A stretch of 64,000 bases of DNA from Aliidiomarina shirensis (GTDB lineage: Bacteria; Pseudomonadota; Gammaproteobacteria; Enterobacterales; Alteromonadaceae): contig NZ_PIPP01000007.1 of the NCBI RefSeq assembly GCF_003987345.1, positions 62,001 to 126,000 of the forward strand, given 5' to 3'. Position 1 is the stretch's first letter. Each line of letters opens with the position of its first letter. The position numbers were made by a program, and so were the translations under genes. Shown here piece after piece: positions 45,484-56,671 of this stretch. The notes beneath the pieces are model-generated. The model made no database searches. It saw only the letters and a program-made list of their open reading frames with translations, and had not been told where the DNA came from.

Positions 45484-46023
45484 ATGAAAAAGCTTCTTTT
45501 ATTAATTATCGTAATTGTTGCCGCTGGTTGGGCATATATTCATTATTCCAGCCAACCCGATCCTGCCGTTAAGCCGATAGAAAACCTCGACGCTGAACGC
45601 TACATGGGCACTTGGTATTCAATTTTGCGCCTACCCCATCGGTTTGAAAAAGATTTGGATAACGTTACCGCTGAATATCGCTTGAACGAAGATGGCACCA
45701 TTCACGTAACCAACAAAGGTTATAATCGCACCAGTGGAGAGTGGAAAACCGCTACCGCTACAGCAAAACCCGTGCCGGGTATGGAAGCAGGCTTTCGAGT
45801 TACCTTTTTCTGGCCGTTCAATGGCGGTTATTACGTGGCAGAATTGGGGAGTAATTACGAATACGCCGTAGTGGTGAGTGATAGCAAAGATTATTTCTGG
45901 CTGTTATCACGCTCGCCGCGCCCAAGCCAAGGCTTAATTGATGAAGTAACCGCACGCGCCTATGCGTGGGGCTACGACATCGACCAATTTTATCGCGTAA
46001 AACATGGCCCGGTTGACGAGTAA
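45484..46023 (+). CDS. Lipocalin family protein (Blc-like) with N-terminal membrane anchor
   Basis: The 179-residue protein has the bacterial lipocalin signature: DAERYMGTWYSILRLPHRFEKDL, GTIHVTNKGYN, GFRVTFFWPFNGGYYVAELG, YAVVVSDSKDYFWLLSRSP and the C-terminal YDIDQFYRV. E. coli Blc is an outer-membrane lipoprotein that binds lysophospholipids. Here the N-terminus (LLLLIIVIVAAGWAYIHY) is a hydrophobic helix with no lipobox cysteine, so it is probably an inner-membrane-anchored or uncleaved form. GAAGG lies upstream of the ATG. It follows the FeS-BCP gene and converges with the glutamate dehydrogenase gene. Confidence 0.9.
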   Translation: MKKLLLLIIVIVAAGWAYIHYSSQPDPAVKPIENLDAERYMGTWYSILRLPHRFEKDLDNVTAEYRLNEDGTIHVTNKGYNRTSGEWKTATATAKPVPGMEAGFRVTFFWPFNGGYYVAELGSNYEYAVVVSDSKDYFWLLSRSPRPSQGLIDEVTARAYAWGYDIDQFYRVKHGPVDE

Positions 46024-46041
46024 AACTGGGCAAGTTCCTAG

Positions 46042-47349
46042 TTATGAATCGCCGTTGAAGTAACCTTGGTTACCTCTGTCGTCCATAGCTTTGGTGATAC
46101 GCCGTAAACCCAGCATGTAGGCGGCGGTGCGCAAATCAATATCTTCTTCCTCAGCAAGTTCAAAACAAGCATTGGCTTCATCGCCAATGCGCTTGTTCAT
46201 GCGCTCTTGAACTTGTTCTGCGGTCCAGTAATCACCCGTTCGGTTCTGAATCCATTCGAAGTAACTCACAATCACACCGCCGGTGTTTACCAGAACATCA
46301 GGAAGAACCGGAATCTTACGGCTATTGAGTGATTTGTCTGCTTTGCTCGTTACTGGCCCATTTGCCAGCTCCAGAACCAACCCCGCTTGCACATCATCCG
46401 CATTATCCTCGGTGATTACATTCTCGAGCGCGGCGAGCGCCAAAATATCCACGTCTAATGCCAGAAGCTCCGCATTAGAGAGCTTTTCAACGCCTTTCTC
46501 TTCACCTACTGAAGATTCCGAATAAATAATCCCTTTAAGCTCGCGGGTTTTATTCTTGTGTTCCCAAATAGCATTAACATCTAAGCCTTTGTCGGAATAC
46601 ACAGCGCCTTTTGAATCAGATACTGCAACAACACGAAAGCCTAAACCTTGTGCCGCACAAGCAAAATGATAGCCCGCGTTGCCGAAGCCTTGCACAGCGA
46701 TCGTTAAATCTTCCGGTTTCTTCTTCTGCTTTTCTACCCAAATTCTCAGAACTTCCAGAGCACCCTCACCCGTTGCGGCCACTCGACCAACTGAGCCGCC
46801 CAAGCCTAGGGGTTTGCCCGTAATAACGGCAGGCGTTTTTGCGCGCGCAATATCGGAATATTCATCGGCCATCCAGCCCATGATCGTCTCGTTGGTGTTT
46901 ACATCGGGCGCCGGAATATCTAAATCCGGGCCGATTACATCAAACATGGCACGAATATAACCCCGGGAAAGGCGCTCGAGTTCCATTCGAGAGAGCTTTT
47001 TGGGATCAACACATACACCGCCCTTGGCGCCACCGTAAGGTAAATCAACTACAGCACACTTAATTGCCATCCAAAAACTAAGCGCAGTTACTTCATCTGC
47101 GTTCACATCGGGATGAAAACGAATACCCCCTTTCCCGGGGCCGCGTGTTAAATCGTACTGCACACGCCATGCAGGGAATATTTGCAATGAACCATCATCC
47201 ATTCTTACCGGGATTGATGCTTCAATAACTTGTTGTGGCCGCGATAAGCGAGTTCGTGAATCGTCAGAAACATCAAGGCGATCATAAATATCTTCTAATC
47301 GCCCGCGCGCATCGTCTAAAACTTTCGGTGCTGCTTTTGTATCTGCCAT
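46042..47349 (-). CDS. Glutamate dehydrogenase (Glu/Leu/Phe/Val family)
   Basis: The enzyme interconverts glutamate and 2-oxoglutarate plus ammonia. The 435-residue protein has GPGKGGIRFHPDV, the catalytic Lys in PYGGAKGGVCVDP, PAPDVNTNETIMGWM, GGSVGRVAATGEG and the Rossmann motif VQGFGNAGYHFA. Its length and GSVGR motif fit the NAD-dependent RocG/GudB-like hexameric branch more than the NADP-dependent E. coli GdhA, but cofactor use cannot be proved. It lies 36 bases downstream of fadH on the same strand. It may drain glutamate made by PutA. Confidence 0.92.
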   Translation of the reverse strand: MADTKAAPKVLDDARGRLEDIYDRLDVSDDSRTRLSRPQQVIEASIPVRMDDGSLQIFPAWRVQYDLTRGPGKGGIRFHPDVNADEVTALSFWMAIKCAVVDLPYGGAKGGVCVDPKKLSRMELERLSRGYIRAMFDVIGPDLDIPAPDVNTNETIMGWMADEYSDIARAKTPAVITGKPLGLGGSVGRVAATGEGALEVLRIWVEKQKKKPEDLTIAVQGFGNAGYHFACAAQGLGFRVVAVSDSKGAVYSDKGLDVNAIWEHKNKTRELKGIIYSESSVGEEKGVEKLSNAELLALDVDILALAALENVITEDNADDVQAGLVLELANGPVTSKADKSLNSRKIPVLPDVLVNTGGVIVSYFEWIQNRTGDYWTAEQVQERMNKRIGDEANACFELAEEEDIDLRTAAYMLGLRRITKAMDDRGNQGYFNGDS

Positions 47350-47385
47350 TCATGCTTCTCCTTTCGCGTATTTCTATTTCAACAA

Positions 47386-49539
<2,154 letters not shown>

Positions 49540-49594
49540 TTAAGTTAACTACCCATATAAAATGTTCGCTGAACAGCAATCAGGGTTGTTGCGC

Positions 49595-50149
49595 ATGAAG
49601 CACAAATCACATTGGCTTAGTTATATTTTCGCCTTCCTTCCAGCAGTATTTATCGCTGGTGTACTTGGCTCGGTGATTCAAACCCAATTTAATATCCTCA
49701 GCATCAGTAGTATTGGCCCCAGCATTACACATAGCCAGCGCTTAGATGCAACTTGGCACGATTTATTGAACTTTGCACCATTACTCATGATTGTTGTGGC
49801 CGCAGCATTCATTATCGCACTACCTGTAGCGCATATTATCGTGCGCCTGCAGCGCCGACAGTTTATCGCCTGGTGTGCGGTAGCGGGCGCGATTGGTTTA
49901 TGGGTTGCGTTTTTAGTGGCCGATCACTTTGCCCCGATGCCAACCCTAATCGCCGCTACACGAACCAATGTTGGCACTTTTTTCATGATCTTAAGTGGGT
50001 TTATTGGTGGCGCAGTTTATGCTTGGCTAAGCCGTTACTTTCGCCAGCAATTGGTAAAGCGAATTCGCGCGAAACACCATGCTAATAACGCCTCTGCAGC
50101 CAATGAATCAATGCCTACACAAACGAACACCACGAGCACGCCCGAATGA
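49595..50149 (+). CDS. Putative integral membrane protein (184 aa)
   Basis: I do not assign a family. The protein has four hydrophobic helices: LSYIFAFLPAVFIAGVLGSVI; FAPLLMIVVAAAFIIALPVAHII; FIAWCAVAGAIGLWVAFLVA; and TFFMILSGFIGGAVYAWL. A basic stretch and a Thr/Ser-rich hydrophilic C-terminus (NTTSTPE) follow. The ATG at 49595 has AGGG upstream; an alternative ATG 11 codons earlier has none. Its TGA overlaps the ATG of the PQQ sugar dehydrogenase gene (ATGA at 50146-50149), so the two are translationally coupled. It may help membrane association or electron transfer of that enzyme, but this is inference. Confidence 0.75.
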   Translation: MKHKSHWLSYIFAFLPAVFIAGVLGSVIQTQFNILSISSIGPSITHSQRLDATWHDLLNFAPLLMIVVAAAFIIALPVAHIIVRLQRRQFIAWCAVAGAIGLWVAFLVADHFAPMPTLIAATRTNVGTFFMILSGFIGGAVYAWLSRYFRQQLVKRIRAKHHANNASAANESMPTQTNTTSTPE

Positions 50150-51492
50150 AGGTGAGAATGAAGCCATTAACTAATTCAGCAACTACACCGATAAAAACTA
50201 TATGGCTACAGCGCTGGGGCATGCTCCTTTGCCTGCTGGCTTACGGTACGGTGCTAGAATCTCAACCGGCATTCGCATTTACAAGCTCAGCGCAAATCCA
50301 AGAACAAATCAGTGCCCAAGAAGGGAATAGTGACGCCAGTAGTGATGCCTCTGATGAAGAGAGCTCAGAGCCTGAAATCGAAAATTCGCCATACCAGTAT
50401 GAGCACTTAGCAACGGATTTGGCTTTTCCGTGGAGTTTAGTTTTCTTAACCGATAACACCATGCTGATAACGGAACGCGGCGGTATGGTGCGCCACCTTG
50501 ATAGTGAGGGCAGCGAAATCAACCAATTCATGCCGCCGCTGGAAGATCTTTGGGTATCTGGCCAAGCTGGCTTATTTGATATCGCGCTAAGCCCGCAATT
50601 TTCGCGCAACAACACCGTATTTCTTAGCTACGCCTGTGGAACCGCCAATGCGAACAACACTTGCCTAGCTCGGTTAACATGGAATGGTGAAACGCTCGAA
50701 GATGCCCAAGTAATATTCCGCGCCGCGCCAGCCAAACGTGGCAGTGCCCATTACGGCGGCCGCATTGCATTTATGCCAGATAACACCCTATTACTCACGC
50801 TTGGCGATGGCTTTGATTATCGCGAAGATGCGCAACGTGTTGCGAACCACATTGGTAGCGTTGTTCGCATTGAACAAGATGGCAGCATTCCAGCTGATAA
50901 CCCAATGCTGGCGAGCTCTAGCGCGAAGCCCGAGATCTTCACCTACGGCCATCGAAATGTGCAAGGCATTGCCTGGCATCCAGAGCAACAACGTATGTTT
51001 ATCAGCGAGCATGGCCCGCGCGGCGGGGATGAAATTAATCGCTTACGCAGTGGAGCTAACTATGGTTGGCCGCTAATCACGGATGGGCTCGATTATACCG
51101 GTGCGTTAATTAGCCCCTATAAGCAATTGCCCGGGCTGACGGCTGCTGAATTTAGCTGGACACCTTCTATTGCGCCTGCGGGGCTGGCGATATATTACGG
51201 CGATATGTTTAACGAATGGAACGGCGATTTATTAGTTCCTGCGCTTGCGGGCAAACATGTTGCTAGGCTGCGATTCCGCACCCGCTCGGAAATCATACTT
51301 TCGCTCCCCGAGCATGCAGCAAATTTAGATAATGCAGGCGCACATAAACCACTGCAATTAGAAGAAATATTATTCACGGAGCTGAATCAACGTATTCGTG
51401 ATATTCGCGTTCACCCGCAAACCGGTGCGCTATATTTGCTTACCGATAGCGCGGCTGGTAGTTTAATTAAAGTAACCCCCAGCGATGAATAA
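50146..51492 (+). CDS. PQQ-dependent sugar dehydrogenase (soluble aldose/sorbosone dehydrogenase family)
   Basis: The 448-residue protein has an N-terminal export segment (residues about 20-45, WGMLLCLLAYG...AFA) and then an acidic Ser/Asp/Glu-rich linker (about 50-80). A six-bladed propeller of the glucose/sorbosone dehydrogenase family follows. Family motifs are LAFPWSLVFL, MLITERGGMVR, GQAGLFDIALSPQF, YGHRNVQGIAWHP, SEHGPRGGDEINRLRSGANYGWPLIT and APAGLAIYYGD. E. coli YliI (Asd) is the nearest described type. It would oxidise aldoses in the periplasm using PQQ, which the cell must make or take up. It is coupled to the upstream membrane protein gene. Confidence 0.9.
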   Translation: MKVRMKPLTNSATTPIKTIWLQRWGMLLCLLAYGTVLESQPAFAFTSSAQIQEQISAQEGNSDASSDASDEESSEPEIENSPYQYEHLATDLAFPWSLVFLTDNTMLITERGGMVRHLDSEGSEINQFMPPLEDLWVSGQAGLFDIALSPQFSRNNTVFLSYACGTANANNTCLARLTWNGETLEDAQVIFRAAPAKRGSAHYGGRIAFMPDNTLLLTLGDGFDYREDAQRVANHIGSVVRIEQDGSIPADNPMLASSSAKPEIFTYGHRNVQGIAWHPEQQRMFISEHGPRGGDEINRLRSGANYGWPLITDGLDYTGALISPYKQLPGLTAAEFSWTPSIAPAGLAIYYGDMFNEWNGDLLVPALAGKHVARLRFRTRSEIILSLPEHAANLDNAGAHKPLQLEEILFTELNQRIRDIRVHPQTGALYLLTDSAAGSLIKVTPSDE

Positions 51493-51553
51493 GCGCTCAT
51501 GAAATATAGAGCTGCTCATAGCTCTTGTTAGTTGAAATAAGGAAGTATTACTC

Positions 51554-52081
51554 ATGGAAGCACAACGAAAACGAACGCTCACCCAGCTTTTACTCGCATC
51601 GACAATTTTATGCGGCTTAACAGCACCCGCCATCGCGCAAGAACGTAGCATTGATTTTGGTATCGGTATTGGTATGCCTTACTCTGGCATAGGTGCTTCT
51701 GGTAGATATTTTGTTACCCATAATTCAGCGGTGCAGCTTTCTGTAGGCTGTGTTTCATTATCCAATTTTATCTCTAACGCTTGTGGCCCAGGCATTTCTT
51801 ATGAATTTACCGGGTTCATTGCAAACGATTTCAATAGAAATCACGCCCTCGGTGTCTATGCCGGCATAACTGGCACCGAAAACCTTGTAAGAGAAGAAAC
51901 ATTCAGTGGCTATCAACGAGATATTTATGGGGCTGGCCTGTATTACTCATACTACTCGAACGGTTTTGATAGCAGCGGCTTTCATTATGGCGCTAGCTCA
52001 TGGGTAGCTAATGAAACAAACCGCAATGGCAATAAAGATGCAAAGTTAAATATCTCTTTGCATGTAGGTTATCGTTTTTAG
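51554..52081 (+). CDS. Small outer-membrane-like beta-barrel protein (175 aa)
   Basis: No named family is recognised. The protein has a signal peptide (residues about 10-29, LLLASTILCGLTAPAIA). The mature part is rich in Gly, Ser, Tyr and Asn with alternating strand-like segments (GIGIGMPYSGIG, VQLSVGCVSL, ALGVYAGITG, GAGLYYSYYS). It ends ISLHVGYRF, whose terminal Phe is a barrel assembly signal. A pair of cysteines is present (GCVSL and NACGPG). GGAAG precedes the start. A second barrel-like gene follows after 21 bases, so the two probably form an operon. Confidence 0.75.
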   Translation: MEAQRKRTLTQLLLASTILCGLTAPAIAQERSIDFGIGIGMPYSGIGASGRYFVTHNSAVQLSVGCVSLSNFISNACGPGISYEFTGFIANDFNRNHALGVYAGITGTENLVREETFSGYQRDIYGAGLYYSYYSNGFDSSGFHYGASSWVANETNRNGNKDAKLNISLHVGYRF

Positions 52082-52102
52082 AATTAGAAAAGGAATTTCG
52101 AA

Positions 52103-52624
52103 ATGTGTAATCGCAACGTTGGTGGCATTATTGCCATTCTAGGATTGCTTGGGTTTTCGCAAGCCGCGTCAGCTCAGAGCAGCGATGATTGGTTAATTAC
52201 CGTGGGTTTTGCTTCAGGCTCACCCCTGCTAAACGATAACTCCGAGCGCGGCAATTATGTGCCTTTATGGTTGGCTAAACCTGAGGCCTTTGATCGGCAG
52301 GTTGGTGGCTATATTAGCGTTGGTATTCCAGAAACTGATTTCGCCGGGAATAGCAGTTCTGATCGCCACACTGTTCGGGTTTTGAACGCAGGTTTTACCT
52401 TCAAACCTAATAACAACGTAGTTCTATATGCAGGCCCTGGTTATTCGTATCAACGCGAGCACGGGTTTAATGCCGAACCTAGAAGTAAGCATCGTTTGAA
52501 TGCGAATTTAGGAGTGGCTTTTATTGGCCGAAACTTTGGTATTAACTTTGGCTATGATTCCGGGCCTAATGCTTTCGGTATTGGCTTTGTAGTTACTAAT
52601 CATTGGTTTAGCGGCCGCTTTTAA
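52103..52624 (+). CDS. Small outer-membrane-like beta-barrel protein (173 aa)
   Basis: Like its upstream neighbour, this protein is unnamed but barrel-like. It has a signal peptide (ending QAASA before QSSDDW), strand-like repeats such as GGYISVGIP, VLNAGFTFKP, VVLYAGPGYSYQ, LNANLGVAFIG and INFGYDSG, and a final WFSGRF with terminal Phe. The two neighbours share little direct identity beyond composition, so they are not a simple tandem duplicate by eye. AAAAGGAA precedes the ATG. A strong bidirectional terminator follows. Confidence 0.75.
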   Translation: MCNRNVGGIIAILGLLGFSQAASAQSSDDWLITVGFASGSPLLNDNSERGNYVPLWLAKPEAFDRQVGGYISVGIPETDFAGNSSSDRHTVRVLNAGFTFKPNNNVVLYAGPGYSYQREHGFNAEPRSKHRLNANLGVAFIGRNFGINFGYDSGPNAFGIGFVVTNHWFSGRF

Positions 52625-52651
52625 GCATTTCAATGCTTAGCGTTTTCTAAT

Positions 52652-52685
52652 AAAAAACCCGATTCATTTCTGAATCGGGTTTTTA
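52652..52685. terminator. Bidirectional intrinsic terminator
   Basis: A 13-bp stem AAAACCCGATTCA/TGAATCGGGTTTT (52654-52666 with 52671-52683) with loop TTTC is flanked by A and T runs. It lies between the second barrel gene and the convergent M3 peptidase gene. An 8-bp palindrome TAAGCATT/AATGCTTA (52622-52639) sits just before it, overlapping the barrel stop codon. Confidence 0.92.
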
Positions 52686-52720
52686 TTCTTCTGAGCTTTA
52701 ACAATTACTTTGGTAAACGC

Positions 52721-54898
52721 TTACTCAACGTTAAGCTTCAAACCACGGCGAATCAATAACGCATCGGTGGTTGGCTCTTGGCCACGGAATTCGATATACG
52801 ATTCCATTGTTGGCCGTGAGTTACCTACTTCTAAAATATTACGGCGATAATGGTTACCGTTTTCGCGGGTTAAGCCACCTTGGCTTTGCACATAAGCGAA
52901 TGCATCGGCCGCTAAGATCTCACTCCACATGTAAGCATAATAGCTAGCAGAATAACCACCGCCCATTGAATGCGAGAAGAAGGTTGTTTTATAGCGTGGT
53001 GGAACCGCTTCTAAATCAACACCATATTTCGCTAAAGCTGCCGCTTCAAATTCATTCACATCTTGCAACTCATCATCAGCAGTAAGTGAATGCCATTCCA
53101 TATCGAGCAAAGAGGCCGAGATATATTCTAGGGTATCGAAGCCTTGATTAAAGCTACGTGAACGAATAACACGCTCAAGTAACTCTTCTGGAATTGGCTC
53201 ACCTGTTTCGTAATGCTTAGCGTAGTTAGCAATTACTTCTGGATGTGCAGCCCAATCTTCTTCAAAAGTAGAAGGGAATTCAACGAAATCACGCGATACT
53301 GAAGTACCCGCTAATGTTGGATAAGTAACGTTTGAGAACATGCCGTGAATACCATGGCCCAACTCGTGGAAAATAGTAGTTACGTGATCGTAGCTCACTA
53401 ATGTAGGTTCACCCTCTGGCCCTTTCGGAATGTTCATCACATTCACAACCACAGGTTTAGTATCTAGCAAGTGTGATTGGCCCACAAATGAACTCATCCA
53501 AGCACCACCACGTTTGCCTTCACGCGCGAAGTAATCAGCATAGAAAAGGGCAATGCTAGTTCCATCGGCATCAAACACTTCATACACTTCTACATCTTCG
53601 TGATAGGTAGGCAAATCAGGACGCGGTTCAAAAGTGATACCGTAGAAACGGTTCATCAGATAGAAAACGCCATCATGCAATACGCGATTAAACTCGAAGT
53701 ATTCACGCACTTCGCTCTCATCAAGATCGTAAAGCTCTTGGCGAACGAATTCAGCATAGTATTCCCAATCCCAAGGTTTTACTTCGAAATCACCGCCTTT
53801 CTTCTCGATCATTTCTTGAATAGCCGCTTGTTCAGCTTTGGTGTTGGCAACCACTGCTGGCAACATGCTACCGAGCATTTCAAACACGGCTTCTGGCTTT
53901 TCTGCCATTTGCGGTTCAAGGTTGTAATCAGCCCAGCTATCGTAGCCAAGTAATGCTGCACGCTGTGCACGAATTTGCGCTAAGCGAGCAGAAATGCCGG
54001 TATTATCGTACTCACCTGATTGCGCACGATTTGCAGAAGCTTCCCAAACCCGCTGGCGTAATTCACGGTTATTTAATGAAGTAAGAATCGGTTGGCGAGT
54101 AGTATTCGTAATGCTTAGCAAATACTTACCTTCCATATCACGATCTGCGGCAGCATTTGCTGCTGAACGAATTTGTGCAGGTGATAAGCCATCAAGCTCT
54201 TCTACGTCATCAACAACCACTGCAATGTTGCGGGTTTCCGCTAACAAATTTTGTGCGAACTGGTTGGTAAGGTTTGAATGCTCTTCATTCAATGCCCGAA
54301 TTTCATCTTTCTGGCTCTCTGTAAGTAGAGCGCCAGCCCGAACAAAGCGCTGATGATACACTTCAACCAAGCGTTGTTGTTCGCTGTTCAAGCCTAAGCT
54401 TTCACGTTGATCGTAAATAGTTTTGATACGCTCAAACAAAGCACCGTTGAGATTGATGTTATCTGAGTGGGCTGCATTCTTTGGCGCCAGCTCAGATTGA
54501 ATAGCGCGGCGTTGTTCGTTGCTATCGGTACCTGTTAAATTATAAAAAACGCGAGAAACACGGGTTAACAACTCACCGCTGCGCTCCATAGCAACAATGG
54601 TATTTTCAAACGTTGGCGCTTCTGGATTGTTAGCGATAGCTTCAACTTCGGCCATGTGTTCTTCCATACCGCGTTCAAACGCTGGTAGGAAATGGTCATC
54701 GTTAATTACGCGGAAATCAGGTGCTTGATATTGCAAGGTACTTGCTTGAAAGAATGGATTTTCAACCGCCATTTCTGCATTTGCTGACGCGCTCTCGCTT
54801 ACAGATTCTTGCTCAACGGTAGGTGCTGGCGCTTGTTCAGAACAGCCAGTAATGGCTAAAGACGCACCGATTAACGATGCTAGAATTGTTTTCTTCAT
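52721..54898 (-). CDS. M3 family metallopeptidase lipoprotein (Dcp-like)
   Basis: The 725-residue peptidase belongs to the thimet oligopeptidase/dipeptidyl carboxypeptidase family that trims short peptides. The zinc motif is TTIFHELGHGIHGMF, with HELGH starting at residue 511, followed by a SRDFVEFPST segment holding the third ligand Glu. An N-terminal signal peptide with the lipobox LAITGC (C19) indicates an envelope lipoprotein, unlike the cytoplasmic Dcp of E. coli. The ATG at 54898 was used over an upstream GTG. Together with the prolyl oligopeptidase at the window end it suggests peptide scavenging in the periplasm. Confidence 0.93.
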   Translation of the reverse strand: MKKTILASLIGASLAITGCSEQAPAPTVEQESVSESASANAEMAVENPFFQASTLQYQAPDFRVINDDHFLPAFERGMEEHMAEVEAIANNPEAPTFENTIVAMERSGELLTRVSRVFYNLTGTDSNEQRRAIQSELAPKNAAHSDNINLNGALFERIKTIYDQRESLGLNSEQQRLVEVYHQRFVRAGALLTESQKDEIRALNEEHSNLTNQFAQNLLAETRNIAVVVDDVEELDGLSPAQIRSAANAAADRDMEGKYLLSITNTTRQPILTSLNNRELRQRVWEASANRAQSGEYDNTGISARLAQIRAQRAALLGYDSWADYNLEPQMAEKPEAVFEMLGSMLPAVVANTKAEQAAIQEMIEKKGGDFEVKPWDWEYYAEFVRQELYDLDESEVREYFEFNRVLHDGVFYLMNRFYGITFEPRPDLPTYHEDVEVYEVFDADGTSIALFYADYFAREGKRGGAWMSSFVGQSHLLDTKPVVVNVMNIPKGPEGEPTLVSYDHVTTIFHELGHGIHGMFSNVTYPTLAGTSVSRDFVEFPSTFEEDWAAHPEVIANYAKHYETGEPIPEELLERVIRSRSFNQGFDTLEYISASLLDMEWHSLTADDELQDVNEFEAAALAKYGVDLEAVPPRYKTTFFSHSMGGGYSASYYAYMWSEILAADAFAYVQSQGGLTRENGNHYRRNILEVGNSRPTMESYIEFRGQEPTTDALLIRRGLKLNVE

Positions 54899-55065
54899 GG
54901 TAATCACACGATTTCCCCTTCTTTGGTTTTATATGTTTGCCTTAGGCTCTTGCTTTAGTAACAACCCGTATCATTTGATAAACACAAACACGCGGCAGTC
55001 TTCGAGTATGCATCAAATCAACGAAAAAAATAAGCCATTTGATACTACAAATCATGTGCTCTACC

Positions 55066-56256
55066 TCATTCCGAGGCGTTTTTATGGATAAGCACCCGCA
55101 ACAGAATCCCTAGCAATGGGCATGCGGCCATAACGGCAACCATAGTAAGCGGCTCACCATTGCTCAAAACAGCAGCTAAGCCCCCCACCAATGCGCCCAT
55201 AGTGAAGCCACTCGAACTTACTAGTGCCGATGCCGTAGCTGAGTTATGCGGAAAGAAATCAGCTACCCGCGACATCCCGTTAGCCACTACAAATCCTTGC
55301 ATTCCAACGAATATCATAATCTGGGGCACCAACAGCCAAATGGGTAGATTAAACAACAAAACCGAACCTACCATCATAATGCCCACGGCGAGTTGGAGCT
55401 TCTGCCCAGTGCGCAACACTTGCTCAGGTTCGAAATGCTGTAGCACTCGAATATTGATCTGGTTACACAAGCTTAAAGCAATAATATTCACAGCAAAAAG
55501 TATGGGGTACAGGCTTTCGCTTACCCCGTAATAGCCCATGTATACGCCTGGCGAAGTAGTAATAAAAGTAAACATACCGGCGTTGCTGAACGCAACTGCG
55601 AACAAAACACCAAGCGCCCTTTGATGTTTCAGCACTGAAAGGTAGCGCGAAACAGCCGATTGCTTCGGTGCTGCCGTTATCTGCCGTGTTTCCGGCAAAT
55701 AGCGCCTTAGCAACAGCAGTAATATCACCGCATAAACAGCCAAGAACCAAAAAATACTGCGCCAATCGCTTATCAATAAAAAGAACGCGCCAATAAAGGG
55801 AGCTAGCAATGGCGCCGCCATCATAATGGTTACTATTTGCGAAAGAATCTTGGCGCTATCCTTTCCAGAGTAGCGATCGCGAACAACCGCCATGGTATTG
55901 ACCACACCCATCCCGCCGCCAAAGGCTTGCAGAATTCGGCCAAACCAAAGCAATTCAATCGACGACCCAAGCGCAATAAAAACACTACCGAAGGTAAATA
56001 AGCTCAACCCAACTAAAATCGTTAAACGCCTACCAAAATGATCAGAGATCGGCCCGCCAATCAACTGGCCTGCGGCAAAGCCGATAAGGAAAACACTGAG
56101 GGTAATTTCAATATTATGTAACGAGGTGCTTAGATCATCGGCCATAATTGGCATTGCAGGTAGGTACGCATCAATAGCCAACGGCCCCAGCGCAACTAGC
56201 CCGGCAAGAAGCCAAGCAAAGCCTTTGATGTAGGTTGTAGCGTTTGAATTCTGCAT
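55066..56256 (-). CDS. Bcr/CflA family drug efflux MFS transporter
   Basis: The 396-residue inner-membrane protein has twelve predicted helices and the Bcr/CflA signature: GLVALGPLAIDAYLPAMPIMADDL in helix 1, GQLIGGPISDHFGRRLTI (motif A) between helices 2 and 3, and LLAPFIGAFFL further on. Substrates in this family include bicyclomycin, sulfonamides and chloramphenicol, but the true one is unknown here. The ATG at 56256 begins the family-like part; an 18-codon extension upstream has no support. It is divergent from the YjdM gene. Confidence 0.9.
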   Translation of the reverse strand: MQNSNATTYIKGFAWLLAGLVALGPLAIDAYLPAMPIMADDLSTSLHNIEITLSVFLIGFAAGQLIGGPISDHFGRRLTILVGLSLFTFGSVFIALGSSIELLWFGRILQAFGGGMGVVNTMAVVRDRYSGKDSAKILSQIVTIMMAAPLLAPFIGAFFLLISDWRSIFWFLAVYAVILLLLLRRYLPETRQITAAPKQSAVSRYLSVLKHQRALGVLFAVAFSNAGMFTFITTSPGVYMGYYGVSESLYPILFAVNIIALSLCNQINIRVLQHFEPEQVLRTGQKLQLAVGIMMVGSVLLFNLPIWLLVPQIMIFVGMQGFVVANGMSRVADFFPHNSATASALVSSSGFTMGALVGGLAAVLSNGEPLTMVAVMAACPLLGILLRVLIHKNASE

Positions 56257-56329
56257 GCAGATACCACGTAGCAAGATGAGCCTGATTGAGGCATTATAGG
56301 CTAATTCCATGTTTAAAAGGTGTTAACAA

Positions 56330-56668
56330 ATGAGTAATTTACCAAATTGCCCGCAATGTGGTTCTGAGTACACATACGAAGATGGCATTATGTATGTTTG
56401 CCCAGAGTGCGCGCATGAATGGCCGCAAGTAGCTGAAGCGGAAAACAATGATACGAGTGTTAAACGTGATGCCAACGGCAACGAATTGCAGGATGGCGAT
56501 ACGGTTACCGTAATAAAAGATTTAAAAGTGAAAGGGTCTTCCCTCGTTGTGAAAGTAGGCACTAAAGTGAAGAATATTCGTTTGGTTGATGGCGATCATG
56601 ATATCGATTGTAAGATCGATGGCATCGGCCCCATGAAACTAAAAACTGAGTTTGTGAAAAAGGTTTAA
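56330..56668 (+). CDS. yjdM: YjdM/PhnA-family zinc-ribbon protein
   Basis: The 112-residue protein has an N-terminal zinc ribbon with CPQC and CPEC ([26 protein letters not shown]). A small C-terminal SH3-like domain follows ([43 protein letters not shown]). Family proteins are often called PhnA or alkylphosphonate utilisation, a name now doubted; the role is unknown. The gene ends three bases before the flavin monooxygenase gene, so the two are probably co-transcribed. Confidence 0.93.
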   Translation: MSNLPNCPQCGSEYTYEDGIMYVCPECAHEWPQVAEAENNDTSVKRDANGNELQDGDTVTVIKDLKVKGSSLVVKVGTKVKNIRLVDGDHDIDCKIDGIGPMKLKTEFVKKV

Positions 56669-56671
56669 CGC

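Noticed and set aside
56330-56668. PhnA as a phosphonoacetate hydrolase
   Set aside because: The zinc-ribbon protein belongs to the YjdM family, which is distinct from phosphonoacetate hydrolase. No phosphonate genes are nearby.
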